Shown here: positions 1-12,155 of the stretch, piece after piece
How positions within the stretch are numbered: the first letter of the stretch is position 1
How the letters are laid out: each line of letters opens with the position of its first letter
NCBI GenBank assembly: GCA_009767595.1
Contig: VSDK01016342.1
Span: 172,228 to 236,227, forward strand
Direction: 5' to 3'
Origin: Symbiodinium kawagutii
Lineage: Eukaryota > Sar > Dinophyceae > Suessiales > Symbiodiniaceae
DNA: 64,000 nt
The notes under the pieces: model-generated
What the model was told of the DNA's origin: nothing
The model's input: only the letters and a program-made list of their open reading frames with translations
The model's database searches: none
Translations under genes and position numbers: made by a program

Positions 1-583
1 GGTTTTGTGTTGGTGATTTTGCGCTGGTGGTTTTGTGTGGTGGCTTGTTGGTGGGTTTGTGCCGGTGGTTTTGTGTGGTGGCTTTGTGTTGGTAGTTTTG
101 TGTGGTGGTTTTGTGTTGGTGGTTTTTTGTTGGTGGCTTTGTGTGGTGGTCTTGTTTTGCTGGTTTTGCGTTGATGGTTTTGCGCTGGTGGTTTTGTGTG
201 GTGGCTTTGTGTTGGTGGTTTTGCGTTGGTGGTTTTGTGTTGGTGGTTTTGCGTTGGTGGTTTTGTGTTGGTGGTTTTGCGTTGGTGGTTTTGTGTTGGT
301 GGTTTTGCGTTGGTGGTTTTGTGTTGGTGGTTTTGCGTTGGTGGTTTTGTGTTGGTGGTTTTGCGTTGGTGGTTTTGTGTTGGTGGCTTTGTGTGGTGGT
401 GGCTTGTTGGTGGTTTTGTGTGGTGGCTTTGTTGGTGGTTTTGTTTTGGTGGTTTTGTGTTGGTGGTTTTGTGTTGGTGGTTTTGCGTTGGTGGTTTTGC
501 GTTGGTGGTTTTGTGTTGGTGGCTTTGTGTGGTGGTCTTGTTTTGCTGGTTTTGTGCTGGTGGTTTTGTGTGGTGGTTTTGTC
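1..583. repeat. G/T-rich minisatellite, about 15-bp unit
   Basis: Tandem array of variants of ggtggttttg(t/c)gtt covering the left edge of the window, so its true extent is unknown. The unit length is a multiple of three in long stretches, which leaves several + frames open as Gly/Val/Leu/Cys/Trp-rich reading frames. These are a by-product of the repeat and I do not call them genes. Confidence 0.9.
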
Positions 584-1190
584 GCGCAACAGGAAACACA
601 ATTTTTTGAAACAACCATTCCAACAAACTATAGGCACTTTTGCCTCTGAATTATAGGCCACCGTTTTCTTTGATCTTATAATGGTTGACCTTGGGAAACT
701 TCCGCCCCCGGCTTGCCCGGGTACTATTGGTATTTGTTAACTATGAAGCAATACGGGTTACTAGTGTTAAGTAAATTTTGTGACTACAAGTTGGATACAA
801 GTCGGTTGAGCCGAGCCACGTAACGATGTAGTTACATCTACCATTACTAGTATTGCCTAGCTTCTGGATGGGCCAGGATGCCGGTGAGTCAGGATACTCA
901 GCTGTTTAATATGATTAGAATGGTTCACAAGTACGATGGTCAAGAAGGGTGAATTATCGTGAGTAATGATTTGATGGTGTTTCATTGAATGTATCATTCT
1001 TTGATTTTCAATCATGTGAGTAACATGGTGTGTTCCACTTCATGGTATGAGACATGATTTTTATTGATTCCTATGCATTAGATACTGTAGTACACAGCTT
1101 GATGAGAAGATTTATAGCCCCTCCCATCATTCCGACGATGGTCCCACCGGGTGGTTGGAAGTGTTCGTTCTTCATCGCTGACTCAGCCAG
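584..1190. other. Unique non-coding sequence, no gene seen
   Basis: AT-moderate sequence without a persuasive reading frame, repeat or RNA gene. Its right end is the AG at 1189-1190 that looks like the splice acceptor of the first recognisable globin-like exon, so part of this stretch is probably intron. Confidence 0.5.
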
Positions 1191-3687
1191 TTGAAGCTTC
1201 CACCAGAGCACATCCAATGGCTCAGCCCCAGGTTACCCAAGCAATGGAGCACTCTCCATGAGAACGCCTGGGAGTGGCTGTGGATGACCGTTGCGCGCAA
1301 CTTGAACGAGTCCACCATGAAGGTACTGGCCGGTGGTGGGAGCTGCACCAGGGAGGACTTCCATCCCAAACTGTTGAACTTTTTGCATAAGGGTCTCCGG
1401 AATGGGTTTGTCTTGCCTGTGAGCTGCGCAAAGTCCACTGACATCCCTTTGGAAGCACCAAAGCCTTGACTCCACCCGTAGCAATCCACCTGTGGTCCTT
1501 GGCGGTGCTCCACGGTAGCCACGGTAGGATGACCAGCTGGGGCAGGTCCGAGCTTTCAAGCCGTACAACGGACGGCTGTTCGACTCACTGACGGAAGAGT
1601 GTCCCGGTGACGTGTGGCCCCAGGGCTGCCACTTGGGGTTGATACCACGTCACCCAAGCATCTTGGGTGACAGCAAAGTGCCAAGGAAGTAAGATGATCC
1701 ATCCATCATGGTAGATTTAATGTAGATTTGGTAGATCCCTTCGGGTCACGCACTGATCATGCCGGTGCGGTCGCAGTTGCATGGAATGTTCTAAGATTTT
1801 GCCCGAAAGCCAGTAGCAAACTCTTGAATTTGTTGGCACTCCCGATGAGATGCACTATGAGACTATGAGTTAAGACTAACAAGCAAGATGCAACCGGTGA
1901 GAGTTCTGTGGACCTGATGTTCGGTAAGGAGCTAGTTTTGACACAGGGTTGCGGCTTCTCCCGTGAAATCAACCAGGTCTGAAACTTCAATCGATGGTGC
2001 TCAAACAATGGTTTGGTTGCCAATGTTGGGATCCACTACCACCCCCTTCCCTAATATTAATTCCTCCATATTGTAGTGATGATCAGTGATCCGTCCGTGG
2101 CCCAAGATTTGCCCCATTGAAACCGATCTCGGGGCGAAAGGCTGAAGGAAGCCCAGTCCTCCCAGGCAACTGGACCGCTTCCGTGCCGATGTGTTCACCG
2201 AGTTCTTCGCAAGGAGTCAAGCCAGTCAGGACTTGTTCAAACAGCGCCTCAGCTGGCACAATGCCGGGCCGTCCCGTGAAGGCGATGCAGGTTAGGTGAC
2301 CGTGTTCAACGGGATGGCGCTCATGATAGGTGGTTTGTGTAGGAACTTCCTCTCTATCAAGTGCTGTAAAATCCGCCCCCAAATAAGAAGCATGTTGTGG
2401 GGTAGTCACTCAGGGTGGTAGATTTTTTCAGGTCGGAAACTGCCACATTTTGCTACACTTCGCACTGAGTTTAGATGTTGAAAGACACTCACTGGAGTGG
2501 CTCACCCGCCTCTAAGGTCACAATCTCGCTTGCGCTACATCGCGGATCGCGTGCTGCAGTCTTCCTATGACCTGTTCCACAAGAACAAAGATGAATCTGG
2601 ACGGACGCTAGAGGTCCCAACCAAGCTGGAAAGGGCACCCGCATCATCCGCGTACGTTGAGAATCCCCAGGATCTCCAGTGTTGCAGTTGTTGCTGCCCC
2701 GCAGCCCCGCGATCCAAGGAGACTCTGGATGAATTGTCCGCTCTGGGTTTGCGTCACGTAGGTGGCGGGGGAGATGTCCTCAGGGGCCTGGCTGGGCACC
2801 AGACATGGCTGGTAGGATGGATGTGAGCGGCCCACATGTCATGGACTCACGGCATGCCGGCCACTGACCGATACCGCTCACCAGTGAAGGCTTAGTGGCA
2901 TGATCCCCTCCGTCAAAGCTGCTTTCCCTCCAGCCCCAAGAACAAAGTTTAGCCGATGAGAAGACCAGGCCGGCAAAAACAGCAGGAACACGGGAAAGAC
3001 TCGTTTGAATGTCATTTTGGTCCGTTTGGTCGCTGGTCGCTTTCCAAAAAAGTGCGGTGGTCATAGCTAGCTGCCCAGTAAGTTCGTGGCATGGTACCCA
3101 CCATGTGAGGATACCTGGTCAGGGAGTTCCCCACAGCTGCCCAGCCGTGCCCCAGACTGTGATCGTTTGATGGACCAGTTTGTTACCTGATGTTACCTGT
3201 GGTTCTCAGTTGGGTACCAAGAATCAGCTGGCACTCAGCTGGCATAAACCATTGATAAGGATGGATCTCAGTTGGTACCTGATGGGTTACATGGTATGTT
3301 ACCTAAGAATTTCCATACCATTGCCATCAAAAATCAGCTGGCATCAGCTGGCTTATCAATGACCACGACCATGATCCATCCTTCTTGGACTATTTTCTTC
3401 ACTGCTGTGATGCTTGGCCGAATAAGAATGGCAAATGTTCAATGAACCATTTTCTTTTATTGAAAAGGACGGTCCCTGTACCAAGTGTATGCTTTTATGA
3501 ACATTTGCTCGGTCTCCGGATCACAAATCTTCTTGGTCCTCCGTCAGGCTACGGCATTCCCATCGAGTTGTTTGGACCCTTCGTGGAGGTTTGCGTGACC
3601 GTCATGCATCCTTTGATCCAGGAATTCCCCAACGACATCGATGCTGGGATAGCGACAAAACCCTTCGCGGTTCATCAAGGGCAGTAA
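1191..3687 (+). CDS. Globin-like protein, split over at least five exons
   Basis: Exons in several frames read as pieces of a globin-like domain of a type I know from dinoflagellate proteins. Exon 1191-1322 encodes HENAWEWLWMTVARNL..ESTMK and ends at AAG|GTACTG. An exon near 2166-2290 encodes FRADVFTEFFARSQASQDLF, resembling a globin helix with the LF motif. An exon near 2517-2610 encodes LRYIADRVLQSSYDLFHKNK. An exon near 2705-2761 encodes ETLDELSALGLRHV and joins through G|GC to 3548-3687, giving RHVGYGIPIELFGPFVEVC and then a stop. The last junction is phase-consistent (intron about 2762-3547); the earlier junctions are not resolved and an exon may be missing between 1322 and 2166. The true start codon is not seen. 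Family assignment is by remembered resemblance; heme-ligand histidines are not assigned, though RHV is a candidate proximal region. Confidence 0.55.
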
Positions 3688-3739
3688 GGTCATGAGCCGA
3701 GTTGCGAGATGAATAGGCTTATAAGAGGTCCAGATTATG

Positions 3740-4015
3740 TTGGTTCATCATGGGTAAAAATTGGGGAGAACAACCAGCAATGACAGGATGACAGGGACGG
3801 GATAATGTTCAATATGATCTCCAATTATGGCAACTTTCCAATGCGGTTATGGTTATGACCAAAGACGAAACCACATCCCACCAATTTTTATCATTTGGCT
3901 ATGGTCAATATTAACTAACCAACTAATGGAGGATTTACCAACAATAATAAGGGAAAACAATGGTTAATGATGCGGAACCAGGGGTACAGGGTTTTGACCC
4001 ATAGCCATTTGTAGC
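3740..4015 (+). repeat. Dispersed repeat, copy 1
   Basis: About 270 bp that ends in GGAACCAGGGGTACAGGG followed by TTTTGACCC. It shares blocks with 5205-5500 and, on the other strand, with 34955-35062: an AACCAACYAAT block, a run resembling AATAATAAGGGAAAACAATGG, then the GGAACCAGGG block. No coding capacity or clear terminal repeats are seen, so it could be a SINE- or MITE-like element. Confidence 0.6.
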
Positions 4016-5204
4016 CAGTATAGTGTTTTCCTTCCAGACTTGTGGCCGCTCCCGGCACTAGGTAGGTAGCATGCCAGTGTCAGCAGCCCTGGTTGGTGAG
4101 GTGAGTCAGACATGAGCAAACCGGGATTGACGTACATTGATGTTAATGATTGTTCTTGAATATTTTTTTTCAGGCGCAGATAGGCACGGTATTTGACATG
4201 ATTGGACAAACATATTTACGTTCGTTCGCGAATACATAAAGACATTATTTTCTAAATGAGTAGATTGAATGTTTTTTGGCGCGCCATGGGTATATCTGGT
4301 ATTTGCATGGGCTTAACTCCATGAGCTGTTGCTTTACGCCACTCCTGGGATCTACCATGCTTCTCCCAGCATCCCATTGCTGAGCAGTGATTCACTGACG
4401 ATCAACTTTGTTGGGTGGGGAAGTGTCACCAACTGTGTGCTTGATGATGGCCATGGTTTCAACCAGACTGAAATCCGCTTTCAGTGTCGTAGCCTGAAAT
4501 CCATTTTCGTTCTGGTGGGATCATTGGTTTACACTCAGGCAAACTAACCTGGAAGTCGAACATCCCCTGTTCATAGCTGGTTTTCCCCATAAGAATGGTG
4601 ATTATCAGCTTCCATGTTAGTTTGCCAGAGGGTACATTCAAATCCTTTTTCATTGCATGATGCAAAACTGGGATCAACATTCGCCAGGGGTGGCTCCATG
4701 GTTCACTACTGGAGTTCTCCAGTGGCGTCGGCCCAAGGAAAGTACCAAGATGATCTTGTGTCCCAAGGACAAGGCTCACCAAATCATGGAAACTCAGCTG
4801 GATGCATGGGAACGCAGTCCGGAGTTGTGGCTGGAAGTACCGCTTTTCGTGAACCTAAGGGGCCCCTATTCATAGGTGACAGTCTCAACATGTCACAAAA
4901 AGATGGGTATATGATGGGTTAATTACTTTGAATCCAGAATCCACATTATTCCAATATTGTGCCAAGAAAGTTTTGATGAGCCAGTATGAATCTATATTCA
5001 TCCCAGCAATGAAGGGTGATGTGTTCGGTGTTCGGCCTGTGGATGAGTTCGGATACCAATTCGTAGCTGGAGGAGTTCAGGTGATTCAGCCCACAGCTGC
5101 AATCGCTGATCCATCGTAGTGCAACTCAGTGGTGAGATTCAAAGATTGGGGTGTGGATTTTTTTACATATGGCGAGCTGGGTCAAGCAGTTCACCAACCA
5201 ACCA

Positions 5205-5500
5205 ATGGTGAAGCCTAGCTGGTTATAATGGTCAATGATAGGGGATAATAAGGAACAATAGTGGGGTGGGGATTCTTTCTTACATATTTTGAATTAACCA
5301 ACCAAGCCATGGTTTAACTAACTGGTGAATGGTTAATAACAAGGGAGAACAACTAGCAGCTACAGGGGATATACCAGCTAGATATGGCGAGCTGAGTCAA
5401 TATTAATTAACCATCAATACCAATACTAAGCAACAATAATACGGAAACAATTGTAAATAATGGGAACCAGGGGCACAGGGTTTGGACCCTCAGCCACATT
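5205..5500 (+). repeat. Dispersed repeat, copy 2
   Basis: Diverged copy of the element at 3740-4015, with the same order of blocks (AACCAACCAA, ACAATAATACGGAAACAAT, GGGAACCAGGGGCACAGGG). The copy is more diverged than the one near 34.96 kb. Confidence 0.55.
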
Positions 5501-7508
5501 TCTAAAACACTGAATGCCCACCATATTTCCATGAACATAACTTGGCAGCCGAAAAATAATGCATATTTATGCATGCTTTATTGATTTTGTTTGTAGATGT
5601 TTACATGCTACACGAGAAGGTAAGTTTCATACCCGATGAATCACCACCGGGCTATTTGAGGGGCTGGCATGATCAAACAGGAGTATGGGTGCGCAAAAAC
5701 TTTGGCATATAGGAGGAGTGAAACAAAAAAAAAACATGAATCAACAATGGGATCCCTATGGATTTGTTTCATGAAATTGGGATCCTCATGAAACATATAG
5801 GAGTGAAACAATGGAGCTCCGCCAGCATGGGATCCCAATTTTTGTCCAATCTGCATCTGAAAGATCGCCGAGACCTGGTTTGGGCATGTGGAATCCCATC
5901 CAATGTCACCAACAGGGGGGGAGTTTGACATGGTTATATCATGTCCAAACCAGAGAACCAGTATACTTGGGGCCTTACCGGCCGGGCTAAGATGATTGAT
6001 CCTACCCACATTACCCACAAGGCACGGGAAGTCTCAAGCAACCAGGAGATGTCACAAGAGGTTTGGTTCGAACTTTGGCTCGACCTCTTCCAATGGCAGA
6101 AAGAACAGAATTCGATGACCCCACTGCCATTGTTTGTATTGAGTTGTGACGAAGACACCACTTATTTCCACTTATCATGATTGCTATTGGCACAAATAGC
6201 CCACACACGTATATATTGATTTTTTATTTACATGTGTGTTTATATATACATATCTTTTGATAACTATACATACAGATGTGTTGACATGGGGGGAGTATGG
6301 GGGAGTCCTCTGAGGTACAACTGGGTGGTGTATTTTGGACTGACTTCGATGTTCTACAACATGTAGGATATCCAATTTTCCGAGGCCAAGAGGAATGATC
6401 TACCCATGTGCATCAGTGCCATCCATTGCTGAGGAGAAGGAGATTCCCGAGCATATGATGATTGAAGGCTTCCGTTGGTCCATCAGCTTCTTGGACGGCC
6501 GCTTGAGTGGTGGGGGCGACCGTCGACCAGCTGGTCGCTAGCTGAACTCAACGAGTTGGTGGTTTCGAATCTTTTTTCCCCAGTACTGAAACTATTGATA
6601 TGGCTGGCTGATTTTTAAGTGTTCGCATAGGAGGCAGACTACGACTTGCGGCAGTAGTACTACCATGCTCCCAAACTCCGCAGTTGTTTGGTTGGCTTCA
6701 ACTCATTCTGATTTTGCTTCCTGCATTTGGGGCTTTGTATTTGCGGTGACGGCTAGTCAGAATAATGAAAGCAGCCTGTCAGTTCCATGATTTCATCGCT
6801 CAGAATCCTCCAGTGGTGAAAAGCAACTTGTTACACCACCTTTGGTACAAAGGGCCACCCCAAAGCAACCCTCGAGGTAGGCACGCCCAAGGCCCCCAGG
6901 CCGTTAGCACCATGGCAGTGCCTTAGGCTTGACTGCCCGAGTCTTGGTACGCACCATCATGGATGGCTCCACTGCCGTGATGTAGCTCAGCGTCAGTCAT
7001 GGGCACGTTGCACGTGGTGTGATGGGGTGATGGTTCATCATGGTCAGCCATGATGGCTTGCTGCTAGTCATGAGATCATGTCTCCTGCTGTAGTGATGTT
7101 TAATGATTTATTGTGGTCAAAAGAATGATTTGTGATTGTTCATCATGGTGGTGGTTCACGATGGTGATGGTTTGAAGGACTTCCTGCCTGGTGAACGGGA
7201 AATCATCGGATTAATTATGCAGATATGATCAGGCGATATCCAAACCCTAAGAGTGATGTGCAACTCATTCTGCCCATCAATCAGCCGAGCATTTCAAAAC
7301 TGCTCACAAGTCTGAAGTAGCAGTTTGCTACTCCCAGGTAGGGTTATCCAACGGGGGGCTGAAGCTGATGCTTTGTCATACGGTGTTTTCAAGGGCAGAG
7401 TAGGCCTTTCCATTTACAACTGAACCCTGTGGAGGGTTGGCCACTAAATCGATAGATTTAGAGTAATTGATCTGATATGATTTGATTACTTGTAGTTTAC
7501 GTCTGTAA

Positions 7509-7546
<38 letters not shown>

Positions 7547-8056
7547 AGACATAAATATAAAATGTGTGTATAGATATGTATATGTACAAGTTCATATTTT
7601 AGGATATCGCTCCAAATGTGCACCACCGTCTTGACACAATCTCTATGTTTCAGGTGTTTCTGAGGAATGGAGGCACTGGTCAATAAATGGCCAGCTGATG
7701 AGTGATGGTAACTTTGTGGGATTGTCGGCTCTCCACCAGGTGCCGGCAGCCTGGAAGTGGCACGATAAATGGTTTACAGTATGGTCGATTAACCTGGAAA
7801 ATCCATGAAAATCCATGATCTATGGTGGTTTATCATGGTTTACTTGCAAATAGCCAGGTGTTTTTTAGCAGCTAGTTTCCCAGAGGGTGCATATTGGAGA
7901 TTCTGGTTTTCAACTTCCAGAGGAAATCCAATGGTTTCTTCGAGAAATTCCATGGTTTCCATCGAAAATCCCATGGTTTCCCTATAGGCTGCATCTTCCT
8001 TAGCCCCCCAAAAAACACCAGGTTCGTTTCCCAGTGACGAAGCGCTATGCATCGCC
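5501..8056. other. Non-coding or unassigned sequence
   Basis: No gene I can support. There is a possible exon-like frame near 5941-6180 without a recognisable domain, a (TA)n run at about 7508-7550, and many CCATGG/ATGGTT words typical of the non-coding DNA in this half of the window. Confidence 0.4.
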
Positions 8057-8308
8057 TTGCCGTTCGCCGGCCGCGCCCCAAGGCAAGCCATTCACTTCGA
8101 CGACTCCAAACGACTTCGCCGCGCGTTGTTGGATGCTCCGCGGGCCGCTCTGAGCGGAGCCGTTGTTGGGTGGACAACTGGCGGTTGGGAGCGCTGGACT
8201 GAGCTGGTTGGGGATCCAGTAGTCTACTGGCCCTTGAAAGCGGGAGTGGTTTTTGGAGCGGCCTTGCCCAATGGTAGCTATGGTTGGAGCCCATGGCTGG
8301 TTCATTGA
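8057..8308 (+). CDS. Possible GC-rich exon, unknown product
   Basis: A compact GC-rich block inside AT-richer sequence keeps an open + frame that encodes an Ala/Arg-rich stretch followed by WTTGGWERWTELVGDPVVYW. The frame starts with TTG, not ATG, so if real it is an internal exon. The opposite strand is also open over this block and I cannot exclude that it is the coding one. No family is recognised. Confidence 0.25.
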   Translation: MPFAGRAPRQAIHFDDSKRLRRALLDAPRAALSGAVVGWTTGGWERWTELVGDPVVYWPLKAGVVFGAALPNGSYGWSPWLVH

Positions 8309-8387
8309 ACCGAATTATTGGACCAGGTTGATATTTATGGTTGGGTTGAATTGAGATGATGGTTGGTGAATTGACACTCATGTTTGG

Positions 8388-8462
8388 CCACTAAGACAAT
8401 ATCAACCATAGTTTGATAGTTGGCGATCCAATACTGAACTATGGTTGATATTGTCTTAGTGG
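8388..8462. repeat. Perfect 26-bp inverted repeat with CACTA...TAGTG ends
   Basis: Arms 8388-8413 and 8437-8462 are exact reverse complements around a 23-bp loop. Inside one outer C/G pair, the termini read CACTAAGAC and GTCTTAGTG, the CACTA/TAGTG signature of EnSpm-type DNA transposons. The whole unit is only 75 bp, so it could be a miniature non-autonomous remnant. A clear flanking target-site duplication is not visible. Confidence 0.7.
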
Positions 8463-9136
8463 GTTGCTCTTTAAGCAGGGTTGAATTGCAACTATTAAGC
8501 GTCATTATGATGTTTAAAGACGATTGGCACTGACCATAGTGACGCCAATAGTGGCTAGCAAAGACTATGATCCGTAATGTCAATAACTGTGTTCGTAATA
8601 TTGGTCTAGAATTAATGGTTTCTGACAATGGCTGAGAATGATTGATTTTAACAAAGCATCTAGGTCCTGAGTGATGGTTACAGCCTGCTATTCAGTACAC
8701 GTTCCTCTTGTTCCCCTACATTGTTGGTGGGGTTGGCCCCCACCCATGGCACGTCCCCAACGTATGAATGTATTCGTCGTTAGCCCTACATGGGGTGCTG
8801 GGGTGTTGGGCGTCAGCTTGGGTAACACCGTCCATCTTCGACCAGTCCATCCTTCGGCCTCAGGCGGAACGATGTGTGTGGCAGCTGGCAGTGCAGGTGG
8901 GAAGTCAGTCCATTTCGCCTCTGTTTTGGTCGCTCAGGAGCCATCCGCCGCCGAAATCATAAGTTTTTGGCCATGGAAACAGTTCAGTGGAGCTCAGGTT
9001 GATGAATTCGTTGCTGCACTTGCATGCAGATATCGCATACCCAGCTGACAAAAGTTGAGACTGCTGGTTACTGGGTCCCATATTTCTCTGGGTTTTTTTT
9101 TTCCGTTTTTTGTGGGATTTTTTTTCCGTTTTCCAA
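8463..9136. other. Unassigned sequence
   Basis: A + frame at 8671-9048 is open, but its composition is not persuasive and no domain is recognised. Otherwise this is non-coding sequence running into a T-rich tract just before the AAGC array. Confidence 0.35.
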
Positions 9137-9179
9137 GCAGGCAAGCAAGCAAGCAAGCAAGCCAGCCAGCCAGGCAGTC

Positions 9180-9218
<39 letters not shown>

Positions 9219-9227
9219 CAGGCAGTC

Positions 9228-9281
<54 letters not shown>

Positions 9282-9342
9282 AAGGCCAGTCAGCAAGCAA
9301 GCAAGCAAGCAAGCAAGGAAGCAAGGAAGCAAGGAAGCAAGG

Positions 9343-9373
<31 letters not shown>

Positions 9374-9506
9374 AAGGCCAGTCAGCAAGCAAGCAAGCAA
9401 GGAAGCAAGGAAGCAAGGAAGCAAGGAAGCAAGCAAGGAAGCAAGCAAGCAAGGAAGCAAGCAAGCAAGCAAGCAAGCAAGAAGGCCAGTCAGCAAGCAA
9501 GCAAAC
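9137..9506. repeat. (AAGC)n array with interspersed CCAGTCAG
   Basis: About 370 bp of AAGC tetranucleotides with AAGG variants and a repeated interruption AGGCCAGTCAGC, giving a higher-order structure. All frames on both strands stay open as Lys/Gln/Ala/Ser or Leu/Ala/Cys runs. These frames are artefacts of the repeat. Confidence 0.95.
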
Positions 9507-10225
9507 AAGCAACCCTACCCTAAAACCATCAGCCCTAAAACCAATCTTAAAACTGCACAACCATACAATGAACTCTAAAACCAAATCTTTAAATTCAACC
9601 CTACAATTATAAACCCTAAAAGCAGCCCTAAAACCAGAAAACTTCAAATTAACCTCAACACTAAGCAGAAGCCCTAAAAGAATCCCTAAAGTCAGAAAAC
9701 CTAAAATCAGCCTCAACCCTAACCAGAAACCCAAAAAGCAAACCTCAAATCAGAAAATTTCTAATCACTCCCAAGAAATTGTAAACCTTAAAACCAACCT
9801 CAAAGCCAAGAAACAATCATGACATCAGCCAAAGAAGCATAAACCCTAAATTCAATTCTAAAACCATCAGCTAAGCCCAACCCTAAAAAGAGAAATCCTA
9901 GAAGGAACCCCAAGACCATAGACTCTAAAACAATAAACCTTAAACTCCACCCTAAACAAGAAACTCTAAAAATCAACTTACACCAATCCTACAACAAAAA
10001 CCAAAAAAAACACCCAAGGCCATAAAGCCCCAAACCCGACCCTAAAAGCAAAAACCCACAATGAACCTTAAAACCGCAAAACCATACAATGAACCCTAAA
10101 AGCAAAAACCCTAAACCCAACCCTAAAACCGCAAAACCATACAATGAACCCTAAAACCATAAACCCTTAACCCTACAACCATCAACCCTCAAAGCAACCC
10201 TAAAGTCAGGAAACTTCAAATCAAC
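9507..10225. repeat. Degenerate telomere-like CCCTAAA tract
   Basis: About 720 bp in which CCCTAAA or close variants (ACCCTAAAA, CCCTAAAACC, CTCTAAAA) recur roughly every 10-25 bp, all in the same orientation. TTTAGGG is the telomere repeat type reported for dinoflagellates and plants. The spacing is irregular and the units are decayed, so this is an interstitial relic and not a functional chromosome end. Confidence 0.7.
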
Positions 10226-11686
10226 CTCAGCCCTGAACACAAACCGACCAGGCACGGGTCTGAACCGGAAAAAAAAAATTCAAAAAGTCGGAAAAAAAAT
10301 CCCCAACCTGCCCATGACCCGCTGGTTACTTGGCATAGCATGATGCACCCCATTGTTGAGTTCAAACACCGTGATGCGAACTTGTAACTCCGCAGTTGTG
10401 AGGCTACAGGCACAAGCGTGTTGCCTTCTGGCAGCCATGCCGATAGTAGTTTGGAGTAAGACCAGCTGTTGCTACCTGCTGTTTCTGGAGCCCAATCTCA
10501 TCCACCACGTGCTTCAAACAGTGGAGCTATCCCAGGAGTGGCGCGCACGATACGGCGAAGACCATGATCCAAGATATACTGACGATTCGGGCGGAAACTT
10601 CGGTTGATCCGTGTGACTTTTCATGACAGCCATCCACAGCCATTGAGATATTCTGAGATCAGAGGCAATACAAGGCAATCCTTGGCCTCAATGGGCTAAA
10701 TCACTGTCATCAAGTATAGGGATGCACATCTTCAATTTTGTGACAAGAAGTATGGATGAAACCTTTCGATAAGATGAAACCACTTGAAATCTCTTAAACC
10801 ACTTGAATCGCTTGATGCACCATTCGAAGATGAAGACTTTCAACTGAGTAAAGCCGCGCCACTTGAGATCACCCCAGGATAGAGACCATTACTACTATGG
10901 AGCCGATGAACTCTTCAAGCACCGTGGTTCGTGAAGCTCGGGTGTTGGTGACCTATGAGACGCGAACCATCAGAAGCCATGGGTTGCTATGGAAACAGCT
11001 CGAAGTCTGGGATCAACTTCAAGTCAGCCCCATTTTAATAGGTTTGAGGGGCAAGTAAAGTGATCATAAAATATATGCAGGGTTCATCAGGCTATCAACG
11101 ACTGTTCATGCTATCCAATGCCAAGGCCATCCCAACAGTCCCATCTAACTTGACCTGCATGGTCAATTTCCTTACCAGAAACCCGTTTTAAGCGGCCAGA
11201 ATGATTTGCTTTGGCATCATGCGATGGTCCACTTTGGTCTTGCCCATCAGCAGCATAACCATGGATCATTGGAAGATCAAAACCTACGGATCATATACCT
11301 CAAGAATTGATCTTGCAAGCCCTGGAGAGAAAAAAAAACGATCCATGCTCATGATAGAGCCATTGATGCTTGATGATTGTGAAGGGTTCTATACGTTGAC
11401 AACGGTGGTGCCAGCAATAATCCTAACTTGGATCCATCATCGATCTTCGTGGAGAGGCTTTGCCACTGCCGCAGCACCAGTGGGTCCACGGCAACGTGCA
11501 AGTAGTGAATTATGATAACTGGTTGGTGGATACCATGGGGTATCACAGTGGCTTTATGAAAGATTATATTGATTTAAATAATAGGGGGTCACCGACAAAA
11601 TTGGTTATATAAAGGGGCTTTGGTTGACATAGTGCATTTTCTCCAATCAGCTCATATTTCAAATAGGGCTCAGAACCACCAACCAT
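10226..11686. other. Non-coding sequence, no gene seen
   Basis: No reading frame with convincing codon pattern or domain, and no repeat of note apart from A-rich runs near 10268-10300. Confidence 0.45.
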
Positions 11687-11745
11687 ACATAACATAACAT
11701 AACATAACATTACATTACATTACATTACATTACATACATACATAT
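11687..11745. repeat. (AACAT)n / (TACAT)n microsatellite
   Basis: Pentanucleotide array that changes unit from AACAT to TACAT and then to the tetranucleotide ACAT along its length. Confidence 0.85.
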
Positions 11746-12019
11746 ATTCTACTTGGGGCTACTTTCAGGGCAGTCAACTACTAAAGCTATACAAGCCGTT
11801 CATAGCTGTCACCCATCGAGTTTATCCGACTTTTGCAGTATACAATCCTATACAATACAATATTATTACCCTCCATGATTTAGATTGCAATGCATGCCTT
11901 TCACCGTCATCATGAGCTGACCTAACATCCACCAACCGACCTACCCACCATGAACCAAGCCTGGCAACCCTACGCCTTTATCGCTGAACAGCGACCTGTG
12001 GACGCCTTGGCATCCCCAG

Positions 12020-12155
12020 GTATCAGCCCAACATCGCGGACAACATCCTGCGCGAGGCGCCCTTCCTGGCCGAGACGCTGTTGGATGGCCTCATTTGGCG
12101 ATCGCACAAGAGCAAGGACGGCACAGCCGCTGGCGGACCGTTGCGCATCATCCAT
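12020..12155 (+). CDS. Orphan exon, unknown protein
   Basis: After a CCCCAG acceptor at 12014-12019 a GC-rich frame encodes YQPNIADNILREAPFLAETL followed by LDGLIWRSHKSKD. The composition and amphipathic pattern look like true coding sequence, in contrast to the flanks. I find no partner exon with certainty and no family. The frame runs into non-coding sequence after about 12155, where a donor is likely. Confidence 0.45.

Noticed and set aside
35-656. Gly/Val/Leu/Cys/Trp-rich frames at the left edge
   Set aside because: They are translations of a 15-bp minisatellite.
9024-9734. Long Lys/Gln/Ala/Ser and Leu/Ala/Cys frames on both strands
   Set aside because: They are translations of the AAGC array and carry no unique coding sequence.
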